Counted from the first letter of the stretch, positions 17,992 through 27,340 are shown. The stretch: 64,000 nt of DNA from Flavobacterium sp. (GCA_029946065.1 JAQSDU010000014.1:124001-188000); one strand, 5' to 3'. Translations and numbers: made by a program. Notes: generated from the sequence alone by a model not told the origin.

Positions 17992-19233
17992 ATGAACGAA
18001 ACCATAAAATTTCCATTTTACGCCAAAATCACTTTTATTTTAGTGATGCTAATTGCAATATTCTACTTTCTGTACATTGCTCAAGGCATCCTCATTCCGC
18101 TAATTCTGGGGTTTTTATTTGCTGTTTTACTGCGTCCTGTGATGCTGTTTTTTAAAAAAAGAATGCACTTTCCCCATATTCTAGCAGTTATCCTGACGGT
18201 GCTTTTATTCGTTGCGTTTATTGTCGGGATTATTGCTTTCCTTTCAATCCAAATAAGCGATTTTACCAACGATTGGGACAAAATCCAACACAATTTTAAA
18301 ATTCATATTTCGCATTTGCAGGTATACATACGCGAGCATTTCAATATCAGCAACCGCGAACAGCAAAAATACATCAATGACGCTACGAACGACACGATGA
18401 AAAACGGTAAGGAAATCATCGGTAATACTTTAATGTCGTTTACAGATACATTGCTCAACTTAACATTGATTCCGATTTATATGTTCCTAATTCTTTTATA
18501 TAGGACGCATTTTATGAAGTTCTTGTGTAAATTATTTAAACCTGAACACCACGACAAACTCAAAGAAATTCTATCGCAGATAAAAGTCGCCGTCAAAAGT
18601 TACTTGCTCGGATTGATGATAGAACTAGTCGTTGTTTCAACCTTAACTGCCATCGGACTCATGGTTGTTGGCGTCGAATATGCAATATTGCTCGGCATCA
18701 TCACCGGAATTCTAAACCTGATTCCATACATCGGTATCATGGTTGCTTGTCTCATCAGTATTTTTGCAACGCTCACAGGCTCTACCGAAATATCATTGGT
18801 AATAGGCGTTATCGTTGTCAATTTGGTTGTACAGCTGATCGATAACAATATTCTTGTTCCAATGATAGTGAGTTCTAAAGTCGAAATAAACGCTATTGTT
18901 TCCATAGTCGGAATCATTGTAGGTGGCGCGATTGCTGGCATTCCCGGAATGTTTCTCGCTATTCCAATCATTGCCATACTAAAGGTGATTTTTGACAGAA
19001 TAGAACCGCTAGAACCTTGGGGTTACTTAATGGGCGACGATTTGCCCAAAACTTATGAATGGCATAAAATCAAATTGCCGCTTTATAATTACGAAAATGC
19101 AACAGATACCATAAACATTAAGGCAGAAGTACAGTCTCCGATTTTCACCGAAACGACCACGCATCAGCCAAAGGACGAACCCGAAGTAAACGCAACATCA
19201 TCTAATGATAAAAACACAACCCATGAAGATTAA
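17992..19233 (+). CDS. AI-2E-family transporter
   Basis: 413 residues. About eight membrane segments include the family pattern 'LIPLILGFLFAVLLRPV' near the N-terminus and 'GVEYAILLGIITGILNLIPYIG' and 'NILVPMIVSSKVEINAIVSI' in the second half. The family includes the autoinducer-2 exporter TqsA and Na+/H+ antiporters, so the substrate is open. Its 3' end overlaps mlaE by 11 bases or more, so it is the first gene of the mla transcript. The C-terminal ~60 residues are hydrophilic. Confidence 0.88.
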   Translation: MNETIKFPFYAKITFILVMLIAIFYFLYIAQGILIPLILGFLFAVLLRPVMLFFKKRMHFPHILAVILTVLLFVAFIVGIIAFLSIQISDFTNDWDKIQHNFKIHISHLQVYIREHFNISNREQQKYINDATNDTMKNGKEIIGNTLMSFTDTLLNLTLIPIYMFLILLYRTHFMKFLCKLFKPEHHDKLKEILSQIKVAVKSYLLGLMIELVVVSTLTAIGLMVVGVEYAILLGIITGILNLIPYIGIMVACLISIFATLTGSTEISLVIGVIVVNLVVQLIDNNILVPMIVSSKVEINAIVSIVGIIVGGAIAGIPGMFLAIPIIAILKVIFDRIEPLEPWGYLMGDDLPKTYEWHKIKLPLYNYENATDTINIKAEVQSPIFTETTTHQPKDEPEVNATSSNDKNTTHED

Positions 19234-20038
19234 AAGCTATGCACGGGATAAAACGATAGAAATCTCCGAGACAACCATCAAACACACCAACAAGTTTCAG
19301 GAATTCTTGACGGATGTTGCCAATTCGGTACTTTTCGTGATTAAAGTTGTCCGCAACACTTTTGCGCGAGGCTTCGAATTCAATGAATTTTTGAGGCAAT
19401 GTTATATGATTGGCAACAAATCACTGCCGTTGATTTCTGTTACCGGAATTGTCATCGGATTGGTTCTGACAATACAATCGCGTCCGGTTTTGGTAAATTT
19501 TGGAGCCGTAACAATGTTGCCAGGAATGGTTACCATTTCCATCATCCGCGAGATGGGGCCCGTAATTACAGCCTTGATTTGCGCCGGAAAAATAGGTTCG
19601 AGTATGGGTGCCGAAATTGGTTCAATGCGCGTTACAGAACAAATCGATGCGATGGAAGTGTCGTCGGCAAACCCGATAAAATTCCTAATCGTACCACGCG
19701 TTTTGGCAGCTACATTAATGCTTCCGGTTTTGATTTTATATGCCGACGCCATTGGAATTTTAGGCAGTTGGGCTGGCGCAAATATTAAAGGAGATGTGAG
19801 TTTTGTGCTGTTCATCAGTCAAGCTTTTGGAGATGTTGACTTTGCTGATTTATTTCCCGCAGTCATAAAATCATTTTTCTTTGGTGCCGTAATCGGATTG
19901 GTAGGATGTTATAAAGGTTTTAACGCCGGGCGCGGAACAGAAAGTGTCGGAATTGCAGCAAATTCTGCTGTTGTAATGGCATCTCTTTTTGTAATTCTGG
20001 TCGATTTAATCGCCGTACAAATCACCGATATGCTATGA
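19223..20038 (+). CDS. mlaE: MlaE-family ABC transporter permease
   Basis: 271 residues from the ATG at 19223. An in-frame ATG at 19205 would overlap the previous gene by 29 bases and adds six residues unlike the family. Membrane segments start at ~residue 50. Conserved segments are 'GPVITALICAGKIGSSMGAEIGSMRVTEQIDAMEV' (split into shorter pieces in the alignment) and the C-terminal 'GRGTESVGIAANSAVV'. It is the permease of the phospholipid transport system that maintains outer-membrane lipid asymmetry. Confidence 0.93.
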   Translation: MKIKSYARDKTIEISETTIKHTNKFQEFLTDVANSVLFVIKVVRNTFARGFEFNEFLRQCYMIGNKSLPLISVTGIVIGLVLTIQSRPVLVNFGAVTMLPGMVTISIIREMGPVITALICAGKIGSSMGAEIGSMRVTEQIDAMEVSSANPIKFLIVPRVLAATLMLPVLILYADAIGILGSWAGANIKGDVSFVLFISQAFGDVDFADLFPAVIKSFFFGAVIGLVGCYKGFNAGRGTESVGIAANSAVVMASLFVILVDLIAVQITDML

Positions 20039-20817
20039 AAAAATCCGAAAATAAAAATACAGAAAACGTAATTGAGGTCGAAAACCTTAAAAAGAAATTC
20101 GGCGCTATGGAAGTCTTAAACGGCCTAACATTGCAATTGCACAAAGGCGAAAACCTCGTCGTTCTAGGTAAATCCGGAAGTGGAAAATCAGTGCTCATCA
20201 AATGCATCGTACGCTTACTTGGTTCCGATGAAGGAAAAGTCAATGTTTTAGGCGAAGATATACTGCACTTAAAAAACGATGGCTTGAGTGAAATCCGCAC
20301 TAAAATCGGATTCTTGTTCCAAAGTGCGGCTTTGTATGACTCGATGACGGTGCGACAAAATCTCGAATTTCCGTTGCGCCGTATGAAAATTAAACCCAGC
20401 AATGCCGAAATCGAAGCAAAAATCAAGGAAGCACTAGATAACGTTGGATTGCCTGATGCTATTGACAAAATGCCTTCGGAATTATCTGGCGGTATGCGAA
20501 AAAGAATCGGCTTGGCAAGAACCATTATCGTCGATCCCCAAATCATGCTCTATGATGAACCAACAACGGGATTAGATCCGGTCACTTCACACGAAATCAG
20601 TTTGTTGATTAACGATATTCAGAAGAAATACAAAACCTCGTCCATCATCATCACACATGATATCGAATGTGCAAGAACCGTTGCCAACCGAGTAATTATG
20701 CTTCAAGATGGCAAAGTTTATATGGAAGGTAGTCTTCAAGACTTCGAAAAATCAGAAGATGCACTCATCAAATCCTATTTTCAGAGTAATAATATTAAAA
20801 ACCTAAATAAAGTATAA
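20035..20817 (+). CDS. mlaF: MlaF-like ABC transporter ATPase
   Basis: 260 residues. Walker A GKSGSGKS (45-52), Q-loop 'FLFQSAALYDSMTV', signature LSGGM, Walker B 'IMLYDEPTTGLDP', and switch His in 'IIITHD' are all intact. It overlaps mlaE by 4 bases (ATGA). It drives lipid movement between the membranes together with MlaE and MlaD. Confidence 0.95.
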   Translation: MKKSENKNTENVIEVENLKKKFGAMEVLNGLTLQLHKGENLVVLGKSGSGKSVLIKCIVRLLGSDEGKVNVLGEDILHLKNDGLSEIRTKIGFLFQSAALYDSMTVRQNLEFPLRRMKIKPSNAEIEAKIKEALDNVGLPDAIDKMPSELSGGMRKRIGLARTIIVDPQIMLYDEPTTGLDPVTSHEISLLINDIQKKYKTSSIIITHDIECARTVANRVIMLQDGKVYMEGSLQDFEKSEDALIKSYFQSNNIKNLNKV

Positions 20818-20818
20818 A

Positions 20819-21616
20819 ATGGACGCTCAAAACCCAAAATTCAAAGTACGCCTCGGATTATTCGTAATTGCTGGAGTCACCCTGTTTGTATTAGGCATTT
20901 TCATTATTGGAAAGCAAAAAAATATGTTCGATCCAGTTTTCACGCTCACCTCGACATTTCACGATATTGGCGGATTACAAGTCGGTAACACCGTGCGATT
21001 CTCCGGCATTAATGTGGGCACCGTTGACAATATTGTTATCATTAACGATTCGACCGTAAAAGTGGACATGCTGATCAAAAAAGACGTACAGCGCTTTATC
21101 AAAACAGATAGCAATGCCGGTATTGGATCAGAAGGCATCATTGGTGACAAAGTCATTGTGTTGTCGCAAGGCGGAAGTGCGAATGCAAAAATGGTAAAAA
21201 GCGGACAAGTAATCGCTTCTTCCGAGCCTTCTAATACAGATGCAATTATGGCGAGCTTACAAATCACGTCAGACAATGCCGCTATTGCGTCTGGAGAAAT
21301 TTCTGAAATTCTGATGAAAATCAATCGTGGCGAAGGTACTTTAGGAAAACTGATTCAGGATAAAAGCATGGCAGAAAATATCGATGCAACATTGAAAAAT
21401 CTCAAGAGTAGTACCAAAGGTCTCGATGAAAATATGGAAGCCGCCAAACACAATTTCTTGCTGAGAGGTTATTTTAAAAAGAAAGAAAAAGCAGCCGCTA
21501 AAGCAAAAGAAGAAGCGAAAGACAAAGCTGCAAAAGCCAAAAAAGAATCAGAAAATAAAGCCAAAGATGCTAAAGAAGCCGCTGAAAAAAAGGCAAAAGA
21601 AGCTGCAAAAAAATAA
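20819..21616 (+). CDS. mlaD: MlaD-family MCE-domain protein with Lys/Ala-rich tail
   Basis: 265 residues. One membrane anchor at ~11-30, then the MCE domain (~38-120, 'GGLQVGNTVRFSGINVGTV'), a helical region, and a striking C-terminal tail from ~215 to 265 of Lys, Ala and Glu ('AAKAKEEAKDKAAKAKKE'), probably a charged helix. It starts one base after mlaF. It is the periplasmic lipid-binding ring of the complex. The tail is unlike E. coli MlaD. Confidence 0.93.
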   Translation: MDAQNPKFKVRLGLFVIAGVTLFVLGIFIIGKQKNMFDPVFTLTSTFHDIGGLQVGNTVRFSGINVGTVDNIVIINDSTVKVDMLIKKDVQRFIKTDSNAGIGSEGIIGDKVIVLSQGGSANAKMVKSGQVIASSEPSNTDAIMASLQITSDNAAIASGEISEILMKINRGEGTLGKLIQDKSMAENIDATLKNLKSSTKGLDENMEAAKHNFLLRGYFKKKEKAAAKAKEEAKDKAAKAKKESENKAKDAKEAAEKKAKEAAKK

Positions 21617-21680
21617 CAGATGCATGAAACTCAACGCTTTTTGGTTAAATAAATCGTAAAAGCGAGCCAATTTGGATTTT

Positions 21681-21716
21681 TTTGCATCCTATTAAAAGTT
21701 AAATACCCTATTTTTG
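21681..21716 (+). promoter_or_regulatory. Promoter of the outer-membrane protein gene
   Basis: TTTG at 21681-21684, a 24-base spacer and TATTTTTG at 21709-21716. The -7 box covers the first possible start (21714), so translation must begin downstream at 21741 or 21747. Confidence 0.5.
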
Positions 21717-21740
21717 GTTGTTCCCGAATGCTATTTTTTA

Positions 21741-23621
21741 ATGCCGATGCCATCAAAGTATAAATTTTTACTGCTTTTACTGTTGTGCTGTTTTATACAG
21801 CCCTGCTCGGCGCAAGTCAAACCGGAGAAAAAAGATTCGGCAGCGATGTATAAAAAAATTGAAAAATACTCTAAAAAAAGTAAGTTCTTCAAAATGATGC
21901 ATAAGATGATTTTTGAACCGACAGAAATCAAAAAATCAAATCCTATTCGCAAACCAAAAAAGAAAAAATACAAAAGCTATGAAGGCAAAATTGTACGGAA
22001 AATCAATGTGCAAACTTTAGATCCATTTGGATATTCTGAAATTGATACCACCAAAAAACCCCGAAATTGGGCTGAAAGATCTGGAAATCGAATCCACATC
22101 AAATCCAGCCAACTCGCCATTCGAAATTTATTGCTCATCCGAAAAAACAGGCCGCTAGATTCCCTATTGGTTGGAGAATCTGAGCGTTTGATTCGAGCAC
22201 AACGTTTTGTGAGTCGTGTCGTGATTACCGCCGAGCCGGTTTCTAAAAATTCAGATTCTGTTGATGTTTATGTGCGCGTTTTGGATTCGTGGAGCCTTAT
22301 TCCGCGTGGTGCAATTAGTGGCACAAGAACTACTGCTGAACTGGATGAACGTAATTTTTTTGGTTCCGGACACCAATTCGATCTCAAGTATTCAAAGCGA
22401 TTAGAAGACCATAAAAATGCTTATGATCTTAAATATATCATTCCAACCATAAAAAATTCTTTCATCAAAACGACCTTGAATTATAAGATTGATTTTGACA
22501 ATTATTACGGAAAAAGCGCCAATATCGAGCGTACTTTTTATTCGCCTTATACAAAATGGGCAGGCGGTATTTATATTGATCAACAATTTAGAAAAGACTC
22601 GCTTCAGGACGCAGCACTGAATTATAGCAACCAAAATTTTAAATATTTTTCACAAGATGTTTGGGGCGGTAACGCTGTAAGACTTTTTAACGGAAACAGC
22701 GAAAACGACCGTACATCTAATTTAATCCTTACCGGAAGGACATTATTTATTCAATATAAAGAAAGCCCAACCACGGCGTATGACAGCATTAATTATTATT
22801 CGGGAGAGAAATTTTTCCTTACCGGAATTGGAATTTCGTCCCGACAATTCGTTGAAGACAAATATCTATTTAATTACGGTATCGTAGAAGACGTTCCCGT
22901 GGGAAGAATTTTCGGAATAACGGGCGGTTATCAGCTAAAAAATAATCGTGGACGCCTTTATTTAGGAGCAAGAGCATCGTTCGGTAATTATTTTAAAATA
23001 GGTTATTTGAGTACCAATTTTGAATATGGTACATTTTTCCGAGATTCAAAAGCAGAACAAACAGCCTTTAATTTTCAAGCAAATTTCTTTACCAATCTAA
23101 TCGAATTCGGAAAATGGAAAGTGCGGCAGTTCATCAAACCGCAATTAATTTTAGGTTCTAATAGGCTTGCTTCCAACGGCGATTATCTGACAATAAATGA
23201 AAGTAGTGGTTTCTCAGGAGCCAATGGCGCAGGATCTCAAACTTATAATAGTGCCGGAATACAAGGTTTCAACAGCGCTGTTTATGGCACCAAAAAATTC
23301 GTACTCACACTACAGACACAGTTTTATTCGCCGTGGAATGTAATTGGATTCCGATTAAATCCCTATTTTAACTACACGATGGCGGCTTTGGGCACCGAAA
23401 AAGTCGGAATTACAAGCAGCAAAGTATATTCAAAAATTGGTGTTGGCTTGATTATCAGTAACGATTATCTGGTGTTCAGTTCGTTCCAGCTATCAATTGC
23501 TTATTACCCGACGATTCCAGGTCAGGGCGATGGTCTATTCAAAACAAATACTTTTGAAACTACCGATTTTGGCCTTCAAGATTTTGAATTGGCAAAACCA
23601 CGAACAGTCATATATAAATAG
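21741..23621 (+). CDS. Outer-membrane beta-barrel protein, BamA/TamA-like
   Basis: 626 residues from the ATG at 21741 (21747 also possible). The signal peptide ends in PCSAQ. After a basic region, residues ~75-170 look like a POTRA-like domain ('IVRKINVQTLDPFGYSEIDTT', 'RAQRFVSRVVITAEPVSKNSDSVDVYVRV'). The rest consists of alternating amphipathic strands rich in Tyr/Asn/Phe, typical of a Bacteroidetes barrel. The resemblance is to BamA/TamA-type surface antigens. Its place after mlaEFD suggests, but does not prove, a role in outer-membrane lipid or protein handling. It has its own promoter. Confidence 0.78.
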   Translation: MPMPSKYKFLLLLLLCCFIQPCSAQVKPEKKDSAAMYKKIEKYSKKSKFFKMMHKMIFEPTEIKKSNPIRKPKKKKYKSYEGKIVRKINVQTLDPFGYSEIDTTKKPRNWAERSGNRIHIKSSQLAIRNLLLIRKNRPLDSLLVGESERLIRAQRFVSRVVITAEPVSKNSDSVDVYVRVLDSWSLIPRGAISGTRTTAELDERNFFGSGHQFDLKYSKRLEDHKNAYDLKYIIPTIKNSFIKTTLNYKIDFDNYYGKSANIERTFYSPYTKWAGGIYIDQQFRKDSLQDAALNYSNQNFKYFSQDVWGGNAVRLFNGNSENDRTSNLILTGRTLFIQYKESPTTAYDSINYYSGEKFFLTGIGISSRQFVEDKYLFNYGIVEDVPVGRIFGITGGYQLKNNRGRLYLGARASFGNYFKIGYLSTNFEYGTFFRDSKAEQTAFNFQANFFTNLIEFGKWKVRQFIKPQLILGSNRLASNGDYLTINESSGFSGANGAGSQTYNSAGIQGFNSAVYGTKKFVLTLQTQFYSPWNVIGFRLNPYFNYTMAALGTEKVGITSSKVYSKIGVGLIISNDYLVFSSFQLSIAYYPTIPGQGDGLFKTNTFETTDFGLQDFELAKPRTVIYK

Positions 23622-23719
23622 TGGAAATCTTACAAATTTAAAGCCGAATTGTATAACGGTAAAGTAGGATTAGTTTGTGAAATTTACAAAAATAAAATTC
23701 ATAACTAAAACCAATTCCC

Positions 23720-24040
23720 ATGAAAAAATCAATCTTTTATTTAATGATGATGGTATTGTCATTCAACTTCGTTCCCGCAACTATGATGGCGGCTGTTACT
23801 CCAAATATAGTAACAACAATACCCGATCCAAAAGAAGTGCCTGCAGAAGTAAAAACGCTGTTGAACCGTTTAGATGAAATCAAAGCAATGGACAAATCTA
23901 ATATGACAAGAGTCGAAAAAAGAGCATTACGAAAAGAAGTAAAAGCCATTAAAGCCGAATTGAAGAGCTCTGGAAATGGTGTTTATTTATCAGTTGGTGC
24001 GATTATTATTATTGTTCTTTTATTAATTTTATTGCTGTAA
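23720..24040 (+). CDS. Small two-TM envelope protein
   Basis: 106 residues. N-terminal signal-like segment (1-25), a basic/acidic helix 'VKTLLNRLDEIKAMDKSNMTRVEKRALRKEVK' (cited in part: DEIKAMDKSNMTRVEKR), then a C-terminal hydrophobic segment of Ile/Leu/Val (~90-106). This small protein type is frequent in Bacteroidetes genomes and has no known function. It sits alone between the outer-membrane protein and the next secreted protein. Confidence 0.7.
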   Translation: MKKSIFYLMMMVLSFNFVPATMMAAVTPNIVTTIPDPKEVPAEVKTLLNRLDEIKAMDKSNMTRVEKRALRKEVKAIKAELKSSGNGVYLSVGAIIIIVLLLILLL

Positions 24041-24178
24041 TAGTCAAATACTTTAAAAGGTTGGAATGACCATTTTCGAGTTTTTTCTATATATTGATAA
24101 AGCCTAAATTAAAGTTAATTTCAACGCAATGGCACAGTAATTGGCTATTACAATTCATTAATCATTAAAATTAAATTT

Positions 24179-24610
24179 ATGAAAACATTAAAAATAATTG
24201 TTCTTGCAATAGGTATATTTCTGGGCAGCAACGCACAAGCACAACTTTCGGTAAATGTGAATATCGGTACAAGACCCGATTGGGCACCTGCCGCACCGGT
24301 CGAAGTGAATTATTATTATCTTCCTGATGTAGATTCTTATTACGATGTTCGAGAGTCTCAGTATATTTATTACGGAGGCGGACGATGGATCCATTCAAGA
24401 ACGCTTCCAGTAAGATACCGCAATTATGATCCGTACCACGGAAGAACGATTGTTTTAACCGATTATCATGGAAAAACACCTTATGTGCTGCATAAATCCC
24501 ACAAAACGAAATACTATGTAGCATCACCACGAAAAGTTGTTGTGGTTAAAGAAAAAGGTCATGGAAATGGTCATGGCAACGGAAAAGGAAAAGGACACGG
24601 AAAACACTAA
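24179..24610 (+). CDS. Secreted basic protein with Gly/His/Lys-rich tail
   Basis: 143 residues with signal peptide 'MKTLKIIVLAIGIFLGSNAQAQ'. The mature part has several Tyr-rich stretches ('VNYYYLPDVDSYYD', 'YIYYGGGRWI'). It ends in GHGNGHGNGKGKGHGKH, a possible metal-binding or matrix tail. It resembles small Bacteroidetes secreted proteins of unknown function. Followed by a strong terminator. Confidence 0.72.
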   Translation: MKTLKIIVLAIGIFLGSNAQAQLSVNVNIGTRPDWAPAAPVEVNYYYLPDVDSYYDVRESQYIYYGGGRWIHSRTLPVRYRNYDPYHGRTIVLTDYHGKTPYVLHKSHKTKYYVASPRKVVVVKEKGHGNGHGNGKGKGHGKH

Positions 24611-24613
24611 TAT

Positions 24614-24643
24614 AAAGACCCTAATATCAGGGTCTTTTTTTTT
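24614..24643 (+). terminator. Intrinsic terminator
   Basis: Perfect 9-bp stem AAAGACCCT/AGGGTCTTT (24614-24622 with 24629-24637), 6-base loop and nine Ts. Confidence 0.88.
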
Positions 24644-24644
24644 G

Positions 24645-24663
24645 GAATTTGTTAAACAAATTC
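24645..24663. promoter_or_regulatory. Perfect 19-bp palindrome, probable operator
   Basis: GAATTTGTTAAACAAATTC is a perfect inverted repeat around a central A. It lies 29 bases upstream of the -7 box of the PIG-L gene. Its 13-bp core recurs at 30213-30225 before the photolyase operon. Confidence 0.55.
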
Positions 24664-24692
24664 TAATTTCATTTCCCTTTTCATTTAATTAG

Positions 24693-24700
24693 TATATTTG
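24693..24700 (+). promoter_or_regulatory. -7 element of the PIG-L gene
   Basis: TATATTTG matches TANNTTTG, 25 bases before the ATG at 24726. There is no TTG at normal distance; the upstream palindrome may replace it. Confidence 0.4.
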
Positions 24701-24725
24701 GAGCTATTGCAAAACCAAACAAAAC

Positions 24726-27227
24726 ATGCAAAAGCTTTACGCTGCGCTGCTGTTAATACTGGCTTTATTTCCTTTAGAAAGCCACGCACAACAACCGCAA
24801 AAACCCAATGCTGCCGAAATTTTTAGCCAGATACAGAAACTCAATTTTTTAGGATCGGTATTGTATATCGCCGCACATCCCGATGATGAAAATACTAGGC
24901 TTATCTCCTATTTTTCAAACGAAAAAAAATACCGAACAGGTTATTTGTCCCTAACCAGAGGCGATGGCGGACAGAATTTAATTGGTCCAGAACTGCGCGA
25001 ATTGCTCGGAACCATCCGCACACAGGAATTACTTGAAGCAAGAAAAATAGATGGTGGCGAGCAGTTTTTTTCACGTGCCAATGATTTTGGATATTCAAAA
25101 AATCCATCAGAAACACTAGAGATTTGGGATAAAAATCAAGTCTTGGCTGACGTAATATGGCAAATCAGGAAGTTTCAGCCAGACGTTATTATCAACAGAT
25201 TTGACGCCAGATCACCCGGAACGACACATGGTCACCACACCTCATCAGCAATGTTAAGCGTTGAAAGTTTCGATTTGACAAATGATCCAAAATCATTTCC
25301 AGAACAATTGCAATTTGTAAATACTTGGCAGCCGAAACGCGAATTTTTCAATACTTCCTATTGGTTTTATGGCGGAAAAGACAAATTTGACCAAGCTGAT
25401 AAATCAGCATTATACCAAATACAAACCGGCGTTTATTATGCTTCCATCGGAAAATCGAATCAGGAAATTGCCGCTTTAAGCAGAAGCCGCCACCAATCGC
25501 AAGGTTTTGGAAGCACGGGAAGCCGTGGCGAAGACACAGAATATCTCGAATTGATCAAAGGCGAGGCGCCAAAAGACAAACTTAATATTTTTGAAGGCAT
25601 CGATACGTCGTGGAATAGAATCAATGGTGGAAAACCAATTGGCGATTTATTGGCAATTGTAGAAAAAGACTTCGATTTTAAAAATCCGTCAGCGAGTATT
25701 CCGAATTTGGTAAAAGCCTATTCGATGTTGCAATCTTTGGATGAAAACCATTGGAAACCCATCAAATCCGAAGAAATCAGAAAAATCATTGCATCTTGTG
25801 CTGGTTTATATATGGAAGCAGTTGCTGAAAATCAAGATGCCACGCCAGGAAGTTCCGTAAAAATCAAAACTGAAGCCATTAATCGCAGTATTATTTCAAT
25901 GCAACTATTGGCAATCAATGTGTTACCGGAAGTCAAGCAAATTCCGCAAAACCTTGTTTTAAAAAATAATATTCCACTCAATAATACAATTGATATTGTA
26001 TTGCCATCGGCACAAAATTATACCAATCCATACTGGTTAAATGAAAAAGGTACCGTCGGGATGTACCGCGTTGATAACCAAAAAAACATTGGGATTCCGG
26101 ATGTAATTCGGGAATTGAAAGTCGTTTTTACGGTTGAAATTAACGGTGTTCCCATTCCGTTTGAACGAAATTTGGTATACAAATACAACGACGATGTCAA
26201 AGGTGAAGTCTATCAGCCGTTCGATGTTGTTCCTGTTGTGACTTCATCCATTACAGACAAAGTTTACATCTTCAACAACGACAAATCGAAAACAATAACT
26301 GTAAAAGTGAAAGCCGGAAAAGAAAATATATCCGGAACTATTCATTTGGAAATTCCTCAAAACTGGAAAATTTTTCCGGTTTCAATTCCGTTCTCTTTAA
26401 CGCGAAAAGGCGAAGAAAAGTTAGTCGATTTTACCATTACGCCTTCAAAAGACGCCTCTGAAATTACCATAAAAAGCGTTGTCACTGTTGACGGAAAGAT
26501 TTACGACAAAGACAAAATTGAAATCAATTATACCCATATTTCAAAACAACAAGTTCTAAAACCCGCTGAAGCAAAGGCGATAAAACTCAACATCAAAACC
26601 GGAAACGAAAAAATCGCTTATATCATGGGTGTTGGCGACGAAGTTCCGAAAAGTCTCATGCAAATGGGTTATGTCGTTGATGCTGTAAAACCGGAAGAAA
26701 TCACGGCTGAAAAATTATCCAATTACGATGTCGTCATGACCGGAATCCGCGCCTACAATGTCTTACAATCACTGGCTTTTAAACAAGAAATCTTATTCGA
26801 TTTTGTAAAAGAAGGCAAAACAATGATTGTTCAATACAACACTACTGATGATTTGGTAACTGATAAAATCGCACCGTTTCCTTTGAAAATTTCACGTGAC
26901 CGTGTGACCGAAGAAAATGCCGAAATTAAATTCTTAGATCCAAATGCAGCTGTGCTCAACAAGCCGAATAAAATTACAGTAAAAGACTTCGAAGGTTGGA
27001 AACAAGAGCAAGGTTTGTATTATCCAAGCGAATGGGACAAGGCATTCACACCAATTCTGTCTGCGCATGACAAAGGCGAAACGCCAAAAAATGGTGCCCT
27101 GCTAGTTGCCAGTTACGGAAAAGGACATTACATTTATACGGGATTAAGTTTCTTCCGCGAATTGCCTGAAGGTGTTGCGGGTGCGTTCCGTTTGATGGCG
27201 AATTTAATTGCGGTAAGCAAAAACTAA
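24726..27227 (+). CDS. Large PIG-L/LmbE-family deacetylase, secreted
   Basis: 833 residues with a signal peptide (1-21, 'LESHAQ'). The PIG-L domain (~38-300) has the zinc motif HPDDE at residues 51-55 and the downstream 'THGHHTSSAM' histidines. PIG-L enzymes remove N-acetyl groups from sugars; the substrate here is not known. The middle (~430-620) looks like Ig-like/NPCBM-associated strands. The C-terminal part (~650-833, 'GDEVPKSLMQMGYVVDAV', 'YDVVMTGIRAYNV', 'GKGHYIYTGLSFFRELPEGV') resembles a class I amidotransferase/ThuA-like flavodoxin fold. Periplasmic or surface location is inferred. Confidence 0.88.
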   Translation: MQKLYAALLLILALFPLESHAQQPQKPNAAEIFSQIQKLNFLGSVLYIAAHPDDENTRLISYFSNEKKYRTGYLSLTRGDGGQNLIGPELRELLGTIRTQELLEARKIDGGEQFFSRANDFGYSKNPSETLEIWDKNQVLADVIWQIRKFQPDVIINRFDARSPGTTHGHHTSSAMLSVESFDLTNDPKSFPEQLQFVNTWQPKREFFNTSYWFYGGKDKFDQADKSALYQIQTGVYYASIGKSNQEIAALSRSRHQSQGFGSTGSRGEDTEYLELIKGEAPKDKLNIFEGIDTSWNRINGGKPIGDLLAIVEKDFDFKNPSASIPNLVKAYSMLQSLDENHWKPIKSEEIRKIIASCAGLYMEAVAENQDATPGSSVKIKTEAINRSIISMQLLAINVLPEVKQIPQNLVLKNNIPLNNTIDIVLPSAQNYTNPYWLNEKGTVGMYRVDNQKNIGIPDVIRELKVVFTVEINGVPIPFERNLVYKYNDDVKGEVYQPFDVVPVVTSSITDKVYIFNNDKSKTITVKVKAGKENISGTIHLEIPQNWKIFPVSIPFSLTRKGEEKLVDFTITPSKDASEITIKSVVTVDGKIYDKDKIEINYTHISKQQVLKPAEAKAIKLNIKTGNEKIAYIMGVGDEVPKSLMQMGYVVDAVKPEEITAEKLSNYDVVMTGIRAYNVLQSLAFKQEILFDFVKEGKTMIVQYNTTDDLVTDKIAPFPLKISRDRVTEENAEIKFLDPNAAVLNKPNKITVKDFEGWKQEQGLYYPSEWDKAFTPILSAHDKGETPKNGALLVASYGKGHYIYTGLSFFRELPEGVAGAFRLMANLIAVSKN

Positions 27228-27230
27228 TTT

Positions 27231-27338
27231 ATGGACGATAATACTACCAAACGCTGGAAAAAAAAATATAGCTGGATTCTTATTGCCAACACCGTCTATA
27301 TTATTATTTTCATGTTATTAATGCAATATTTTTCTTAG
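27231..27338 (+). CDS. 35-residue membrane peptide
   Basis: The sequence MDDNTTKRWKKKYSWILIAN begins it, and 'TVYIIIFMLLMQYFS' completes 35 residues. A basic N-terminus precedes one membrane helix. It starts 3 bases after the PIG-L stop and ends 2 bases before the symporter ATG, so it is very probably translated in an operon with both. It may be a small companion subunit of the symporter, as seen with other solute:sodium transporters. This is inference from position. Confidence 0.65.
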   Translation: MDDNTTKRWKKKYSWILIANTVYIIIFMLLMQYFS

Positions 27339-27340
27339 CC

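Noticed and set aside
20022..20546. 174-residue minus-strand open frame opposite mlaF
   Set aside because: Covers the Walker A region of mlaF in reverse and has no signal or domain of its own.
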